The notes: a model not told the origin generated them from the sequence alone. Shown: positions 8,847 through 17,824, counted from the first letter of the stretch. The stretch: DNA of 64,000 bases from Hymenobacter lapidiphilus (GCF_013377885.1 NZ_JABKAU010000009.1:86109-150108); one strand, 5' to 3'. A program made the numbers and translations.

Positions 8847-8880
8847 AAAACGCCGCCCGAGATGCCTCGGGCGGCGTTTT
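8847..8880 (+). terminator. Rho-independent terminator after the blaI-blaR operon
   Basis: A 14-base perfect stem (8847-8860 with 8867-8880) surrounds a 6-base loop and ends in TTTT followed by GTTTGG. It sits 26 bases after the TAA at 8819, which suggests that the longer reading frame was the ancestral gene end. Confidence 0.85.
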
Positions 8881-8979
8881 GTTTGGTGTTTTAGCTGCTG
8901 CTGGTTGGCTTGCGGTTGAAAGTAAGCTGCAAAAGCCGCACCTTCGTAGTTCCATTCGCCTTCAATTCCCGTTGTTTTA

Positions 8980-10017
8980 GTGGCTTACCTCTCGACCCTT
9001 ACCCGCCTCACGGCCCCCGCACTGGCTGCCCTGGGCCTTGCCTTCTCTCTTGCTGCGCTACCCGGCTGCGGCTCGCGCTCGGCCACCGACTCCGAAGCCG
9101 CCACTCTGGCCGCCGACTCGGTGCAGCAGCCCGTCGTGGTTGATTCGGCCGCGCTGCAGCGCCTGGCCATGCGCCGCGACTCGCTCAAGGCCGACTCGAT
9201 TGTGAAGGTGAGCGGGCAGCTGCCGGGCGCCATTCTGCCGGGCAAGCGCATTGTGGCTTTCTATGGCAACATCCGCTCGAAGGGCATGGGCATTCTGGGC
9301 CGCGAGCCCAAGGAGCAGATGTTTCGGAAGCTGAAAAAGGTGCTGGGCGAGTGGCAGGCCGCCGACCCCAGCCGCCCCGTGCAGGGTGCCATCCACAACG
9401 TCACCATCACGGCCCAGGGCACCGCTGGCAAAGACGGTAAGTGGCGCCTGATGAACTCTAAAGCCACTATTGAGGAGGTTATCAGCTGGGGAAAGGAGCA
9501 CAATGTAATTGTGTTCCTCGATGTGCAGCCGGGCCACAGTACCCTGCAGGCCGAGCTGCCTAAGCTGGAGCAGTACCTCAAAGACCCCATCGTTCACCTG
9601 GGCATCGACCCCGAGTTTTCGCTGGCTACCATGCCCGGCGTGCGCCCGAACCAGAAAATCGGCACGCTCGACGCTAAGGATATCAACTTCACCATCAATT
9701 TCCTGGCGCGCATCGTGAGCGAGAATAAGCTCCCGCCCAAGGTGCTCACCGTGCACCGCTTCACCCGCAAAATGGTGAGCAACTACAAAAACATCAAGCT
9801 CGACCCGCGCGTGCAGGTGGTGATGCACATGGACGGCCACGGCGACCCCGTGCTGAAGAAGGACTCCTACAAGGCGTACGTCGCCAACGAGCCCGTGCAG
9901 TACACCGGATTCAAAATCTTCTACGAGTACGACGCCCGGCCCAAGCCCCACCACATCATGACGCCCTCGGAGGTTATTGCCCTCACGCCTTCGCCGCTTT
10001 ATATCCAGTACCAGTAA
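8980..10017 (+). CDS. Uncharacterised secreted lipoprotein, conserved hypothetical family
   Basis: The 345-residue protein begins with GTG and has a lipoprotein signal, GLAFSLAALPGC. The mature region holds RIVAFYGNIRSKGMGILG, VIVFLDVQPGHSTLQAELPK, DPIVHLGIDPEFSLA, KIGTLDAKDINFTINFLARI and KVLTVHRFTRKM. I recall similar patterns (LD-QPG, L-DPE, G-VDA-E-N) in uncharacterised secreted proteins of Actinobacteria and Bacteroidota. The alternation of strands ending in acidic residues suggests a TIM-barrel-like fold, but no enzyme activity can be assigned. It stands alone between two terminators. Family recognition is from memory and moderate. Confidence 0.7.
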   Translation: MAYLSTLTRLTAPALAALGLAFSLAALPGCGSRSATDSEAATLAADSVQQPVVVDSAALQRLAMRRDSLKADSIVKVSGQLPGAILPGKRIVAFYGNIRSKGMGILGREPKEQMFRKLKKVLGEWQAADPSRPVQGAIHNVTITAQGTAGKDGKWRLMNSKATIEEVISWGKEHNVIVFLDVQPGHSTLQAELPKLEQYLKDPIVHLGIDPEFSLATMPGVRPNQKIGTLDAKDINFTINFLARIVSENKLPPKVLTVHRFTRKMVSNYKNIKLDPRVQVVMHMDGHGDPVLKKDSYKAYVANEPVQYTGFKIFYEYDARPKPHHIMTPSEVIALTPSPLYIQYQ

Positions 10018-10094
10018 GCGGTAGATAAGCGAACCGGCGCGACGAAAGCCACCACGCAACAGTGGTGCTCTCATCAGGCGCTCGACTACGATTC

Positions 10095-10138
10095 AAAGCA
10101 AACGCCCCTGACGTTGTTACGTCGGGGGCGTTTGCTTT
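10095..10138. terminator. Bidirectional terminator between convergent genes
   Basis: Arms of 20 bases (10095-10114 and 10119-10138) pair with a single G:T mismatch around a 4-base loop. A/T-rich ends on both sides make it usable from either strand, serving the lipoprotein gene (+) and the BLUF gene (-). Confidence 0.85.
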
Positions 10139-10166
10139 TAGGAGAGGCTCAGGTAGCGGCAGGATT

Positions 10167-10610
10167 TCAGCACGGCAGCTCATCGGGGCGCGAGTCGGCA
10201 AATTCGCGCAGCAGGTTTAGCAGCTCGTCGTCAGCCTCGGCATTGGCGAGGGCAGCGGCCAGGAAATCGGGCTCGTTGGGGTTGGCGTAGCCGGCCAGAA
10301 AGTGCAAGGCGGCCGAATCCAGCATCCGGAAGCCCATGGCCCACTCGCCGAACAGCCGCTGCTCAATGGAGCCGGCAGCCAGCTTAACGACATTGCGGTG
10401 CCGCGAATCCTGCTCGATTATGGTGAACAAGGCCTCTACCTGCGGCTGGCTGCCCTCCAGTACCTGAATAATATCTCCCTCGCCGCCGTAGATGAGTATG
10501 CCCGTCAGGCCCAGCCGGCTGTTTTTGGCGCGCCACCACACCAGAAACTGTTGCAAATCGGCGGGACTAAATGCGACAGTGGCAATGCTCGTATAAACCA
10601 GATGATACAT
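10167..10610 (-). CDS. BLUF-domain blue-light photoreceptor
   Basis: The 147-residue protein is essentially one BLUF domain. It starts MYHLVYTSIA, giving the flavin-proximal Tyr6, then N30SRLGLTGILIY with the conserved Asn30, and IIQVLEGS with Gln49, the three residues that make the light-responsive hydrogen-bond network. WAMGF supplies Trp90 and Met92. BLUF proteins bind FAD and change conformation in blue light, usually to signal through a partner protein or a fused output domain. No output domain is fused here and no cyclase or regulator gene is adjacent, so the partner is unknown. The ATG at 10610 was chosen because BLUF domains start a few residues before the Tyr. Confidence 0.93.
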   Translation of the reverse strand: MYHLVYTSIATVAFSPADLQQFLVWWRAKNSRLGLTGILIYGGEGDIIQVLEGSQPQVEALFTIIEQDSRHRNVVKLAAGSIEQRLFGEWAMGFRMLDSAALHFLAGYANPNEPDFLAAALANAEADDELLNLLREFADSRPDELPC

Positions 10611-10744
10611 TTGGGGAAGGAAATGGCTCATTACAGGTTGGAAGCCAGAAAAGCATGCGACCCTTATCAAAAAACCGGGCCAGGTAAATACCTGACGCAA
10701 ACATAGCATTTCGTTCATACTTTATAGGACGTACGCAAAGAGAG

Positions 10745-10830
10745 TGTAGCGCGAAGCTCCGGTTTCGCGCATCGCTGCTGAAGGTTAACCAAGTGGGTTC
10801 GATTAGGCGCGAAGCTCCGGCTTCGCGCTA
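10745..10830. repeat. Twin-hairpin intergenic palindrome (TGTAGCGCGAAGC family), copy 1
   Basis: Two near-identical 22-base hairpins, 10749-10770 and 10807-10828, each read GCGCGAAGC-TCCG-G(C/T)TTCGCGC and bracket a 36-base spacer. Related elements occur at 30753-30875 and 48364-48451. The gap between the BLUF gene and the McrB gene (10611-10975) otherwise holds only their divergent upstream regions. No gene was seen there. Confidence 0.7.
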
Positions 10831-10975
10831 CGCACTTGCGCAACCCTTTTGCGTATGCTCTGCTTTCTTAACTCCATGCATTGCAAGGAAAACCCGAGAA
10901 TGAGTACCGTTACAGAGACCACAAGGAACCAGTGGTTCTGGCAGGCGACGGGTTTTTGCCCGTACATTTAACCGC

Positions 10976-12319
10976 ATGGCCATTCCTCCTTCCTCCGCTC
11001 TCCTATTAACCCGCGACCAAGTGCTTCGGGCCCTGCGCCAGCTGGACCAGAACGGCCTGCAGATGCCCTTGAGCACCGTATATGACCTCGTGTACCGGGG
11101 CCGGCGCTACGCTCCGCGGCAGGTGGCACAACTGGCTTACCGGCTGGCCACCGGGCAACCCGAAGCCAAGTGGCCGCTACGGGCGGGGGCGCCCACCAAC
11201 CAGGCCCTGGAAGCGCTGGATTTCACTATTGCTACCAAGCGCCCCACCCTCGAAAACTCGCCGCTGCTCGACGGCGACGTAGCGGCCCAGCAGCAGGCGG
11301 AGGACCTGTACACCGGCTCGCCCCGCGAAACCGCACCACCCAAAAAAGCACCCGTCAAACCTGTCGCTGCGGAAACGAACGAAGCCACCGCGCCAGCCGA
11401 AGCCCACGAGCCACCGGCCACCTACGAGCGGTCGGCCCCCATGCCTTACACCCCGGAAATGGCGCGGGCCGAGCTATTCCTGGCCGATGAGGAGCTGACG
11501 GCGGCGCGGGCGGCCTTGGCGCGGCGGCGCAACCTGCTGCTGCAGGGCCCACCGGGCACAGGCAAAACCTACCTGGCGCGGCGACTCGCCTGGCTGGTAC
11601 AGGGCAGCACCGATACGGCCCGCATCGAGCTGGTGCAGTTTCATCCGAGCTACAGCTACGAGGATTTCGTGCAGGGTTTCCGGCCCGACAGCCAGGGCGG
11701 GTTCCGGCTGCGCGACGGGCTGCTGGTGGAGTTCTGCCGCCGGGCCGCGCAGGAGCCCGAGCAGCCGTATTTCCTGCTGATTGACGAACTGAACCGCGGC
11801 AACGTGGCGCGCATTTTCGGGGAGCTGCTGCTGTTGCTGGAGGCCGACAAGCGCGGCCCCACCCACGCCGTGCGCCTGCCCTACGCCCCGGCCGGCAGCC
11901 CGCCCTTTTTCGTGCCCGAAAACGTGTTCGTCATCGGCACCATGAACCTGGCCGACCGCAGCCTGGCACCGCTCGATTACGCCTTGCGCCGCCGCTTCGC
12001 CTTCGTGCGTCTGCGGCCCGAATTCGGCAAGCCACTGCGGGCACTGCTGGCGGCCCACGGCGTGCCAGCGGCCCTCACCCAACTGCTCACCACCCGCCTC
12101 CTCGACCTCAACCAAGCCATTGCCGACGACCCCGAGCTGGGCCCCGATTTCTGCGTGGGCCACAGCTACTTCTGCCAGCCCCCCACCAACCCCACCGAAG
12201 CATTGGAGTGGCTGCGCCTGATTCTGGAGCAGGAAATCGGCCCGCTGCTGGACGACTACTGGCTCGACCAACCCGCCAAGGCCGCCGCCCAGAAAAAGAA
12301 GCTGCTGGCCGGGTTGTAG
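10976..12319 (+). CDS. mcrB: McrB-like AAA+ GTPase of a type IV (methyl-dependent) restriction system
   Basis: The 447-residue protein has three parts. Residues ~10-85 (VYDLVYRGRRYAPRQVAQLA ... NQALEALDF) resemble the N-terminal head domain described for ScoMcrA-like restriction proteins. Residues ~90-150 are a variable linker. The rest is an AAA+ motor: Walker A GPPGTGKT at 191-198, HPSYSYEDFVQGFRP, Walker B FLLIDELNRGNVARIFGELL, and the McrB signature GTMNLADRSLAPLDYALRRR. McrB hexamers use GTP to translocate along DNA and activate the McrC nuclease, encoded 155 bases downstream. Together they would cut modified foreign DNA. Modification specificity is unknown because the head domain, not the motor, sets it. 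Confidence 0.9.
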   Translation: MAIPPSSALLLTRDQVLRALRQLDQNGLQMPLSTVYDLVYRGRRYAPRQVAQLAYRLATGQPEAKWPLRAGAPTNQALEALDFTIATKRPTLENSPLLDGDVAAQQQAEDLYTGSPRETAPPKKAPVKPVAAETNEATAPAEAHEPPATYERSAPMPYTPEMARAELFLADEELTAARAALARRRNLLLQGPPGTGKTYLARRLAWLVQGSTDTARIELVQFHPSYSYEDFVQGFRPDSQGGFRLRDGLLVEFCRRAAQEPEQPYFLLIDELNRGNVARIFGELLLLLEADKRGPTHAVRLPYAPAGSPPFFVPENVFVIGTMNLADRSLAPLDYALRRRFAFVRLRPEFGKPLRALLAAHGVPAALTQLLTTRLLDLNQAIADDPELGPDFCVGHSYFCQPPTNPTEALEWLRLILEQEIGPLLDDYWLDQPAKAAAQKKKLLAGL

Positions 12320-12323
12320 TCAA

Positions 12324-12463
12324 TCCAAGGTACGGAGGTCGATGTAGGGGCGGGGCTTGTCCCCGCCCGCTATTAGACGATTATCGTTAAACGAATCTAC
12401 CGCGGACCGTCCAACGGCGGGCAGGGACAAGCCCTGCCCCTACATCGACCTCCGTACCTTGGA
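12324..12463. repeat. Long palindrome between mcrB and mcrC (GTAGGGGCGGGGC family), copy 1
   Basis: The left arm (12324-12370) and right arm (12416-12463) are nearly perfect reverse complements over about 47 bases, starting TCCAAGGTACGGAGGTCGAT and ending with its complement. The central 45 bases are unpaired. It fills almost the whole gap inside the restriction operon. A relative lies at 53877-53979. Confidence 0.85.
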
Positions 12464-12474
12464 GTGGCTTTTTA

Positions 12475-13530
12475 ATGGCTAAAACCAACTCCATGATTCC
12501 CATCCAGAACCTGTACTACCTGCTGTGCTACGCCTGGAACCGGCTGCCCGAGGAAGCGGAGGTGCGGGCAGTGAGCGGGCAGGAGTTTAAGCGGCCGTTG
12601 CCGCTGCTGGCCCAGGTGCTGCTGAGCGGCACGCGTAGGCTGCTGCGCCAGGGTTTGCCGGTGGCGTATGCCGAGCGCACCGCCGAGCTGCCGGAGCTGC
12701 GGGGAAGGGTGCTGCTCACGCCCACGCTCAGCCAGGATTTGCCGCGCCGGGGCCGAGCGGTGTGCGCGTTTGATGAGCTGAGCCCCGATGCGCCGCTGGC
12801 CGGGCTGCTGCGGGGCACGCTGCAGCAGCTAAGCCGCAGCCGGGCGCTACCCACCGAGCAGCGCCTACAAATCCGGCAGACGCTGCGGCGGTTTCCGGCG
12901 GCGGTGGTAGCGCGGCCGTTGGGGGCGGCCAGTCTGCGGGCGGCGCGGCGGCTGCGGCCGGCCGGGCTGGGCGGGTTTCTACTGAACGTGTGCGAGCTAC
13001 TGCACCTGAGCGCCCTGCCCACGCCCAACGCCGCCGGCCGGGCCCGGTTCCGCGACTTCCGGCGCGACGAGCCGCTGATGGCCCGGCTGTTCGAGCAGTT
13101 CGTGCGCAACTTTTACCGCCTGGAGCAGCGGCAGTTTCGGGTGTCGTCGGAAACCATTGCCTGGCAGGCGGCGGCCGAAACGCCCGAGGCGCTGGCGCTG
13201 CTGCCGGCCATGATTACGGATACCTCCCTCGAAAGCCCGGCCCGTAAAATCATCCTCGACACCAAGTACTACGCCGCCGCCCTCAAGCGCCACCACGACC
13301 AGGCCCGGCTGATTTCGCCCCATCTCTACCAGCTCTACGCCTACCTGCAAAACCAGCCCCGGCAACCCGGCCAGCAGCTCGAAGGCATCCTGCTCTACCC
13401 CGCTGCCACCCAGGCCGTCGACCTACGCTACACCCTCGGCGGCCACCCCGTGCGCGTGGTTACCATCGACCTCAACCAACCCTGGGAAGGCATTGCAGCA
13501 GCGTTGCTGGCGCTGCTGGCGGAACGCTAA
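12475..13530 (+). CDS. mcrC: McrC-like nuclease subunit of the type IV restriction system
   Basis: The 351-residue protein starts MAKTNSMIPIQNLYYLLCYA; IPIQNLYYLLCYAW is the typical McrC opening. Middle features include LPELRGRVLLTPTL and the FEQFVRNFYRLEQ segment. The PD-(D/E)xK nuclease core is visible as LLPAMITDTSLESPARKIIL followed by DTKYY, then HLYQLYAYLQNQ. McrC binds the McrB ring and cleaves DNA when two translocating complexes meet. Met7 at 12493 is an alternative start. Only the palindrome at 12324-12463 separates it from mcrB, so the two are probably one operon or carry a terminator/attenuator between them. Confidence 0.9.
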   Translation: MAKTNSMIPIQNLYYLLCYAWNRLPEEAEVRAVSGQEFKRPLPLLAQVLLSGTRRLLRQGLPVAYAERTAELPELRGRVLLTPTLSQDLPRRGRAVCAFDELSPDAPLAGLLRGTLQQLSRSRALPTEQRLQIRQTLRRFPAAVVARPLGAASLRAARRLRPAGLGGFLLNVCELLHLSALPTPNAAGRARFRDFRRDEPLMARLFEQFVRNFYRLEQRQFRVSSETIAWQAAAETPEALALLPAMITDTSLESPARKIILDTKYYAAALKRHHDQARLISPHLYQLYAYLQNQPRQPGQQLEGILLYPAATQAVDLRYTLGGHPVRVVTIDLNQPWEGIAAALLALLAER

Positions 13531-13532
13531 AC

Positions 13533-13599
13533 GAGGAAGGCTGCTAACCCAACGGACACACACCTGTTTAGGTGAGCCCATCAAAGTAGCAGCCTCCTC
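13533..13599. terminator. Imperfect inverted repeat between convergent genes
   Basis: GAGGAAGGCTGCTA (13533-13546) pairs with TAGCAGCCTCCTC (13587-13599) with one bulge. The 40-base loop includes a smaller CACCT/AGGTG hairpin. It lies between the convergent mcrC gene and the surface-protein gene. A terminator role is plausible but the T-run is missing. Confidence 0.4.
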
Positions 13600-13630
13600 A
13601 TCCTGCCAGCTCAATACGAGCCGGTTTACC

Positions 13631-15943
13631 TTACTCGCGCACGATGCGGTAGATGGCCGTGCCGCCTTCCGTCGTGGCCCGCAGCAGGTACATTCCGGCC
13701 GGCTGGGCGCTCAGGTCGAGCGGCTCGCGCACGATGGCCCCGGTATTAAGGGGTATAATGGTGCGCCGGTGCACGACCTGGCCCAAGGCATTGATTAGCG
13801 TTACCTCGACCACCTTGCGGTAGCCGCTCAGGGCTAGGGTTAGCTGCCCGGAGAAGGTGGGGTTGGGGTACACTTCCAGCGAGGAGCCGGCCAGCGGTTT
13901 GGCTGTGGCCGTAACTACCAACGGAGCGGAAGCGGCGGAAGCACAGCCGGCCGCCGAGGTCGTAACCACAGTGTATAAACCCGCCTGAGCCGGAGCATCT
14001 ACCACGTAGGTTGGAGCCGTTGCCCCCGGAATCAGCACGCCGCTGCGGTACCACTGGTTGCCGGTGGGGGCGCTGCTGGTAAGCGTGGCGGTAGTGCCGC
14101 TGTACTGGATGCTGACCGTGGGGGTGGCCGGCGTGGGGTTGATGGTCAGGGGCACGCTGCTGGTGCTGGGGCAGGGGCCGCCCACGCTGTAGGTGACGGT
14201 GTAGCTGCCCGGGGTAGAGGCCGCCAGATTAACAGCGCCGGTCTGGGCGTTCAGGCTCAGGCCCGCACCTGCCGAGAACAGCCCTCCACTGGTGCCGCTG
14301 ATGGTGGCGGCCAGCGGCGCGTTGCTCTGGCAGAACGCTGCCCCGCTGTACGCAAAGCCCGCCGTGGTAAGCGGGTTAACTGTGAGTGTTACCTGGCTGG
14401 TGCTGGCGCATCCGTTGGAAGACGCCGTGACGGTATAGGTTTGGGTAACAGGCGCGGTGGTGGTGTTGGTAAGCGTAAGCGTTGGCTGGGCTACCGTGGC
14501 ACTGCTCAGGCCGGTGGCCGGGCTCCACTGGTAAGTATAGCCCGCCAAAGCCGCCGTACCCAACTGCACCGAACCACCCGAGCAAAGCGCCTGGGCCGAA
14601 CCGGCGTCGGCCGTGATGGCCGGGTTCACGGTTACGCGCACGGCTTTGCTGCCCACGCAGCCGTTGGGTGTAATGGCCGTGAGCGTGAAGAAGTAGGTAC
14701 GCGGGGTAGTCGTGGTGTTGGGAATCGAAAACGTGGGCTGGGCGGCCGTAGGACTGCTCAGGCCCGTCGAAGGCGACCAGCTGTAGGTGAGCCCGGCCAC
14801 GGCCGGAGTGCCTAGCTGCACCGACTGCCCGGAGCACAGCACCCGGTCGGGGCCGGCGTCGGGGATAGGGGCGGCTTCCACGGTTATCGTAACCTGGGCC
14901 GTGGCCGTGCAGTTGGTGTTGTCGCCGGTTACGGTGTAGGTCGTGGTTTGAGTGGGCGAAGCCACGGGGTTGGCCGAGCGAGGGTTGCTCAGACCGGTGC
15001 TCGGCGACCACAGGTAGTTCTGGGCCCCGGTAGCCGACAACGACACCGAGCTGCCGGCGCAGATTGTCTGGTTGGCCGACACGGTGAGCACTGGCGTCGC
15101 GCGCACGTTCACCGTTACCTGGCTCGTGGCCTCGCAGCCCGATGCATTGGTTACCGTTACGGTGTAAATGGTGGAGCCTACCGGCGAGGCCGTGGGGTTG
15201 GCTATGTTCGGATTGCTGAGGCCGGTGGCCGGGCTCCAGCGGTAGCTGGTGCCCCCGGTGGCATTCAGCCCAACGGATTCGCCGGAACAGATATTCGTGA
15301 ACTGGGGGCTAACATTGACAATGGGCAGCGCATTCACGGTCACGACCACCGCCGACGTACTGGTGCAGCCGTTGAGGCTGGCCGTCACGTTGTAGGTGCC
15401 GGAGCGGTTAACGCCCACATTGGAAATGGTGGGGTTCTGCAGCTGCGAAGTAAAGCCGTTCGGGCCGGTCCAGGCGTAGCTGGCCCCCGAAACGGTGGAG
15501 GCCGTCAGCAGCAGGTTGCTGCCCGTGCACAGGGGCGAGTTGCTGCCCGCCGTAACGCTGCCGATGTTGGTAATAGCCAGGTCCTGGCCATTATCGGAGC
15601 CGGTGGTAACCGGATCGGAGGCCACTACCCGCACCCGGTACCCGATGCCGGTTACGATGGAAGCCGGGATGGTGGCCGTGATGGTGCCGCCCGCCGAGCC
15701 GGCAATCGAACCAATGGCTACCGGCGCGGCGAACGAGCCGGCCTGGTCGGAGAGCTGGGCCGTGAAGACGTTATTGCCATTGAGCGTGCCGTTGCTGACC
15801 GTGTAGCTCACGCGAACGGTGGCATCCTTGCAGAAGGCTGCCCCATTGAGCACCGTGCTGGTAATGGTAACGGCCCCCACCGGCCCGGCCCAGGCCAGCA
15901 GCAGCAGTAATGAGGAAAAAAAGAACAGTAAACGGTGTTTCAT
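13631..15943 (-). CDS. Large secreted protein with PKD/Ig-like repeats and type IX secretion sorting domain
   Basis: The 770-residue product has a signal peptide (RLLFFFSSLLLLLAWAGPVG). At least four modules of ~80-90 residues share a core of CSG-S-VQL ... W-SP-TGLS ... P-ASP ... YTVT ... T-NGC ... VTVNP, as in PKD/Ig-like repeat adhesins. The last ~80 residues form a type A sorting domain: LEVYPNPTFSGQLTLALSG, VTLINALGQVVHRR, LSAQPAGMYLLRATT. Such domains direct export through the type IX machinery to the cell surface, where they are cleaved. Binding target unknown. The start at 15943 gives the signal peptide; the in-frame region upstream lacks one. Confidence 0.9.
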   Translation of the reverse strand: MKHRLLFFFSSLLLLLAWAGPVGAVTITSTVLNGAAFCKDATVRVSYTVSNGTLNGNNVFTAQLSDQAGSFAAPVAIGSIAGSAGGTITATIPASIVTGIGYRVRVVASDPVTTGSDNGQDLAITNIGSVTAGSNSPLCTGSNLLLTASTVSGASYAWTGPNGFTSQLQNPTISNVGVNRSGTYNVTASLNGCTSTSAVVVTVNALPIVNVSPQFTNICSGESVGLNATGGTSYRWSPATGLSNPNIANPTASPVGSTIYTVTVTNASGCEATSQVTVNVRATPVLTVSANQTICAGSSVSLSATGAQNYLWSPSTGLSNPRSANPVASPTQTTTYTVTGDNTNCTATAQVTITVEAAPIPDAGPDRVLCSGQSVQLGTPAVAGLTYSWSPSTGLSSPTAAQPTFSIPNTTTTPRTYFFTLTAITPNGCVGSKAVRVTVNPAITADAGSAQALCSGGSVQLGTAALAGYTYQWSPATGLSSATVAQPTLTLTNTTTAPVTQTYTVTASSNGCASTSQVTLTVNPLTTAGFAYSGAAFCQSNAPLAATISGTSGGLFSAGAGLSLNAQTGAVNLAASTPGSYTVTYSVGGPCPSTSSVPLTINPTPATPTVSIQYSGTTATLTSSAPTGNQWYRSGVLIPGATAPTYVVDAPAQAGLYTVVTTSAAGCASAASAPLVVTATAKPLAGSSLEVYPNPTFSGQLTLALSGYRKVVEVTLINALGQVVHRRTIIPLNTGAIVREPLDLSAQPAGMYLLRATTEGGTAIYRIVRE

Positions 15944-16174
15944 ACGCTGGGAATTGGGAGGTGGAAAAAAGGACTGTGCGCCGGCCCGAAAATGGCGGTA
16001 GCGGCCGAATATAAGCGGTGTAGCCGCTTGGAGCATTTTTCCTGGGGCAGGTTTAATCGGAACCGGATAAAAAGTGCAACCTGTGGTTCTTCCCGGAGTC
16101 ATTCGATTTGCAACGCCGGTTTTTTCCCCCTAAACTGCTAGCTGCAATCTCCACTCACCCAAACCCGTACTGAT

Positions 16175-17824
16175 TTGAAACGACGTGATTTTGTGGGCCT
16201 GACTGGCCTGGCTGCCGGAGCCCTGTGGCTGCCAGCCGTGCCGGGCTTTGGTGGCTCGCTCGTAGACCCCGCCCGCCTGCTGGAGCCGGGCCTCGATGTG
16301 GCCGTGAAGAAACGCCTGGCCGATGTGGCCCTGAACACGGCCAAATCGGCCGGCGCTACTTACGCCGACGTGCGCATCGGGCGCTACCTCAACCAGAGCA
16401 TATTTACCCGCGAAAAGCAGGTGCAGAACATTGCCAGCGGCGAGAGTTTTGGAGCCGGGGTACGGGTAATTGCCAACGGCACCTGGGGCTTTGCGGCCAC
16501 CAACACGGTAACCGAAGCGGGCATTGCCCAAGCCACCCAACTGGCCGTGCAGATTGCCAAGGCCAACAGCAAAGTGCAGAAAGAGCCCGTGCAACTGGCC
16601 GCCCAGAAGGGCCAGGGCGTGGTGAGCTGGAAGACCCCGATTCTGGTTAACGCCTTCGAGGTACCGGTGAAGGACAAAGTGGATCTGCTGCTGGCGGCCA
16701 ACGCCGCTGCCATGGACAACGGCGCTTCGTTCGTGAACTCGGTGCTGTTTCAGGTGAACGAGCAGAAGTATTTTGCCTCCACCGACGGCTCCTACATCGA
16801 CCAGGACATCCACCGCATCTGGCCCAACTTCTCGGTGACGGCCATCGACCGCGCCAGCGGCAAGTTCCGCTCGCGCGATGCGCTCAGCTCGCCCATGGGC
16901 CTGGGCTACGAGTACCTGCAGCCCAAGGCCGCCGACAAGATTGCCGGCCCCGCTGGCACCGGCCTCATCGGCTACAAAAACAGCTTCGATATACTGGCTG
17001 ATGCCGCCCTGGCCGCCAAACAGGCCAAGGAGAAGCTCACCGCCAAATCGGTAACGGCCGGCAAGTATGACCTCGTGCTCGACCCCAACCACCTGGGCCT
17101 GACCATCCATGAAAGCGTGGGTCACCCTACCGAGCTCGACCGGGTGCTGGGCTACGAGGCCAACTACGCCGGCACTTCGTTCGCCACGCTGGAGTGGCGC
17201 GCCAAAAACCAGCCCTACGGCTCGAAACTCGTGAACATTGTGGCCGACAAGCTGCAGCCCGGCTCGCTGGGCGCCGTGGGCTACGACGACGAAGGCGTGC
17301 CGACCAAAGAGTGGAATATCATCGACCAGGGCAAGCTGGTGGACTACCAGAAAATCCGCGACCAGGCCCATATCGTCAACCAGAAACAGTCGGACGGCTG
17401 CTGCTACGCCGACTCGTGGAGCACGGTGCAGTTCCAGCGCATGCCCAACATCAGCCTCAAGCCCGGCACCAGCAAGCTGAGCGTGGACGAGATGATCAGC
17501 AAGGTGGACAAGGGTATCTACATTGCCGGCCGCGGCTCGTTCTCCATCGACCAGCAGCGCTACAACTCGCAGTTCGGCGGGCAGGTATTCTACGCCATCG
17601 ACAAAGGCAAGATATCGGGCATGCTCGAAGACGTGGCTTACCAGACCAACACGCTTGAGTTCTGGAACTCCTGCTCGGCCATCTGCGACGAGTCGGATTA
17701 CCGCATGTTCGGCTCCTTCTTCGACGGCAAAGGCCAGCCCAGCCAGGTGTCGGCCGTGAGCCACGGCTCGGCCACCACACGCTTCAACAACGTGAACGTC
17801 ATCAACACCGCCCGGAAAATTTAA
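16175..17824 (+). CDS. TldD-like metallopeptidase, copy 1 (Tat-type signal)
   Basis: The 549-residue protein begins KRRDFVGLTGLAAGALWLP, a twin-arginine-like signal, using TTG as start (the paralogue at 19425 has ATG at the same position). The TldD/PmbA fold is shown by GATYADVRIGRYLNQSIF, SFGAGVRVIANGTWGFAATN and SFVNSVLFQVNEQKYFAST. The active-site zinc motif LTIHESVGHPTELDR carries His312, Glu313 and His316. TldD pairs with the motif-less TldE (next gene) to make a dimer that degrades unfolded peptides. Here the partner follows after 98 bases. A Tat-like signal suggests the pair acts outside the cytoplasm, unlike the Escherichia coli enzyme. Confidence 0.9.
   Translation: MKRRDFVGLTGLAAGALWLPAVPGFGGSLVDPARLLEPGLDVAVKKRLADVALNTAKSAGATYADVRIGRYLNQSIFTREKQVQNIASGESFGAGVRVIANGTWGFAATNTVTEAGIAQATQLAVQIAKANSKVQKEPVQLAAQKGQGVVSWKTPILVNAFEVPVKDKVDLLLAANAAAMDNGASFVNSVLFQVNEQKYFASTDGSYIDQDIHRIWPNFSVTAIDRASGKFRSRDALSSPMGLGYEYLQPKAADKIAGPAGTGLIGYKNSFDILADAALAAKQAKEKLTAKSVTAGKYDLVLDPNHLGLTIHESVGHPTELDRVLGYEANYAGTSFATLEWRAKNQPYGSKLVNIVADKLQPGSLGAVGYDDEGVPTKEWNIIDQGKLVDYQKIRDQAHIVNQKQSDGCCYADSWSTVQFQRMPNISLKPGTSKLSVDEMISKVDKGIYIAGRGSFSIDQQRYNSQFGGQVFYAIDKGKISGMLEDVAYQTNTLEFWNSCSAICDESDYRMFGSFFDGKGQPSQVSAVSHGSATTRFNNVNVINTARKI

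Noticed and set aside
9058..10074. A 338-codon open frame antisense to the lipoprotein gene
   Set aside because: It has no signal, motif or plausible start, and it would run through the bidirectional terminator region only as a shadow.
16130..17764. A 544-codon open frame antisense to tldD copy 1
   Set aside because: It is a composition shadow: it overlaps a well-supported gene, its translation is rich in Val, Gly, His and Ala without motifs, and similar long antisense frames occur over many GC-rich genes here.
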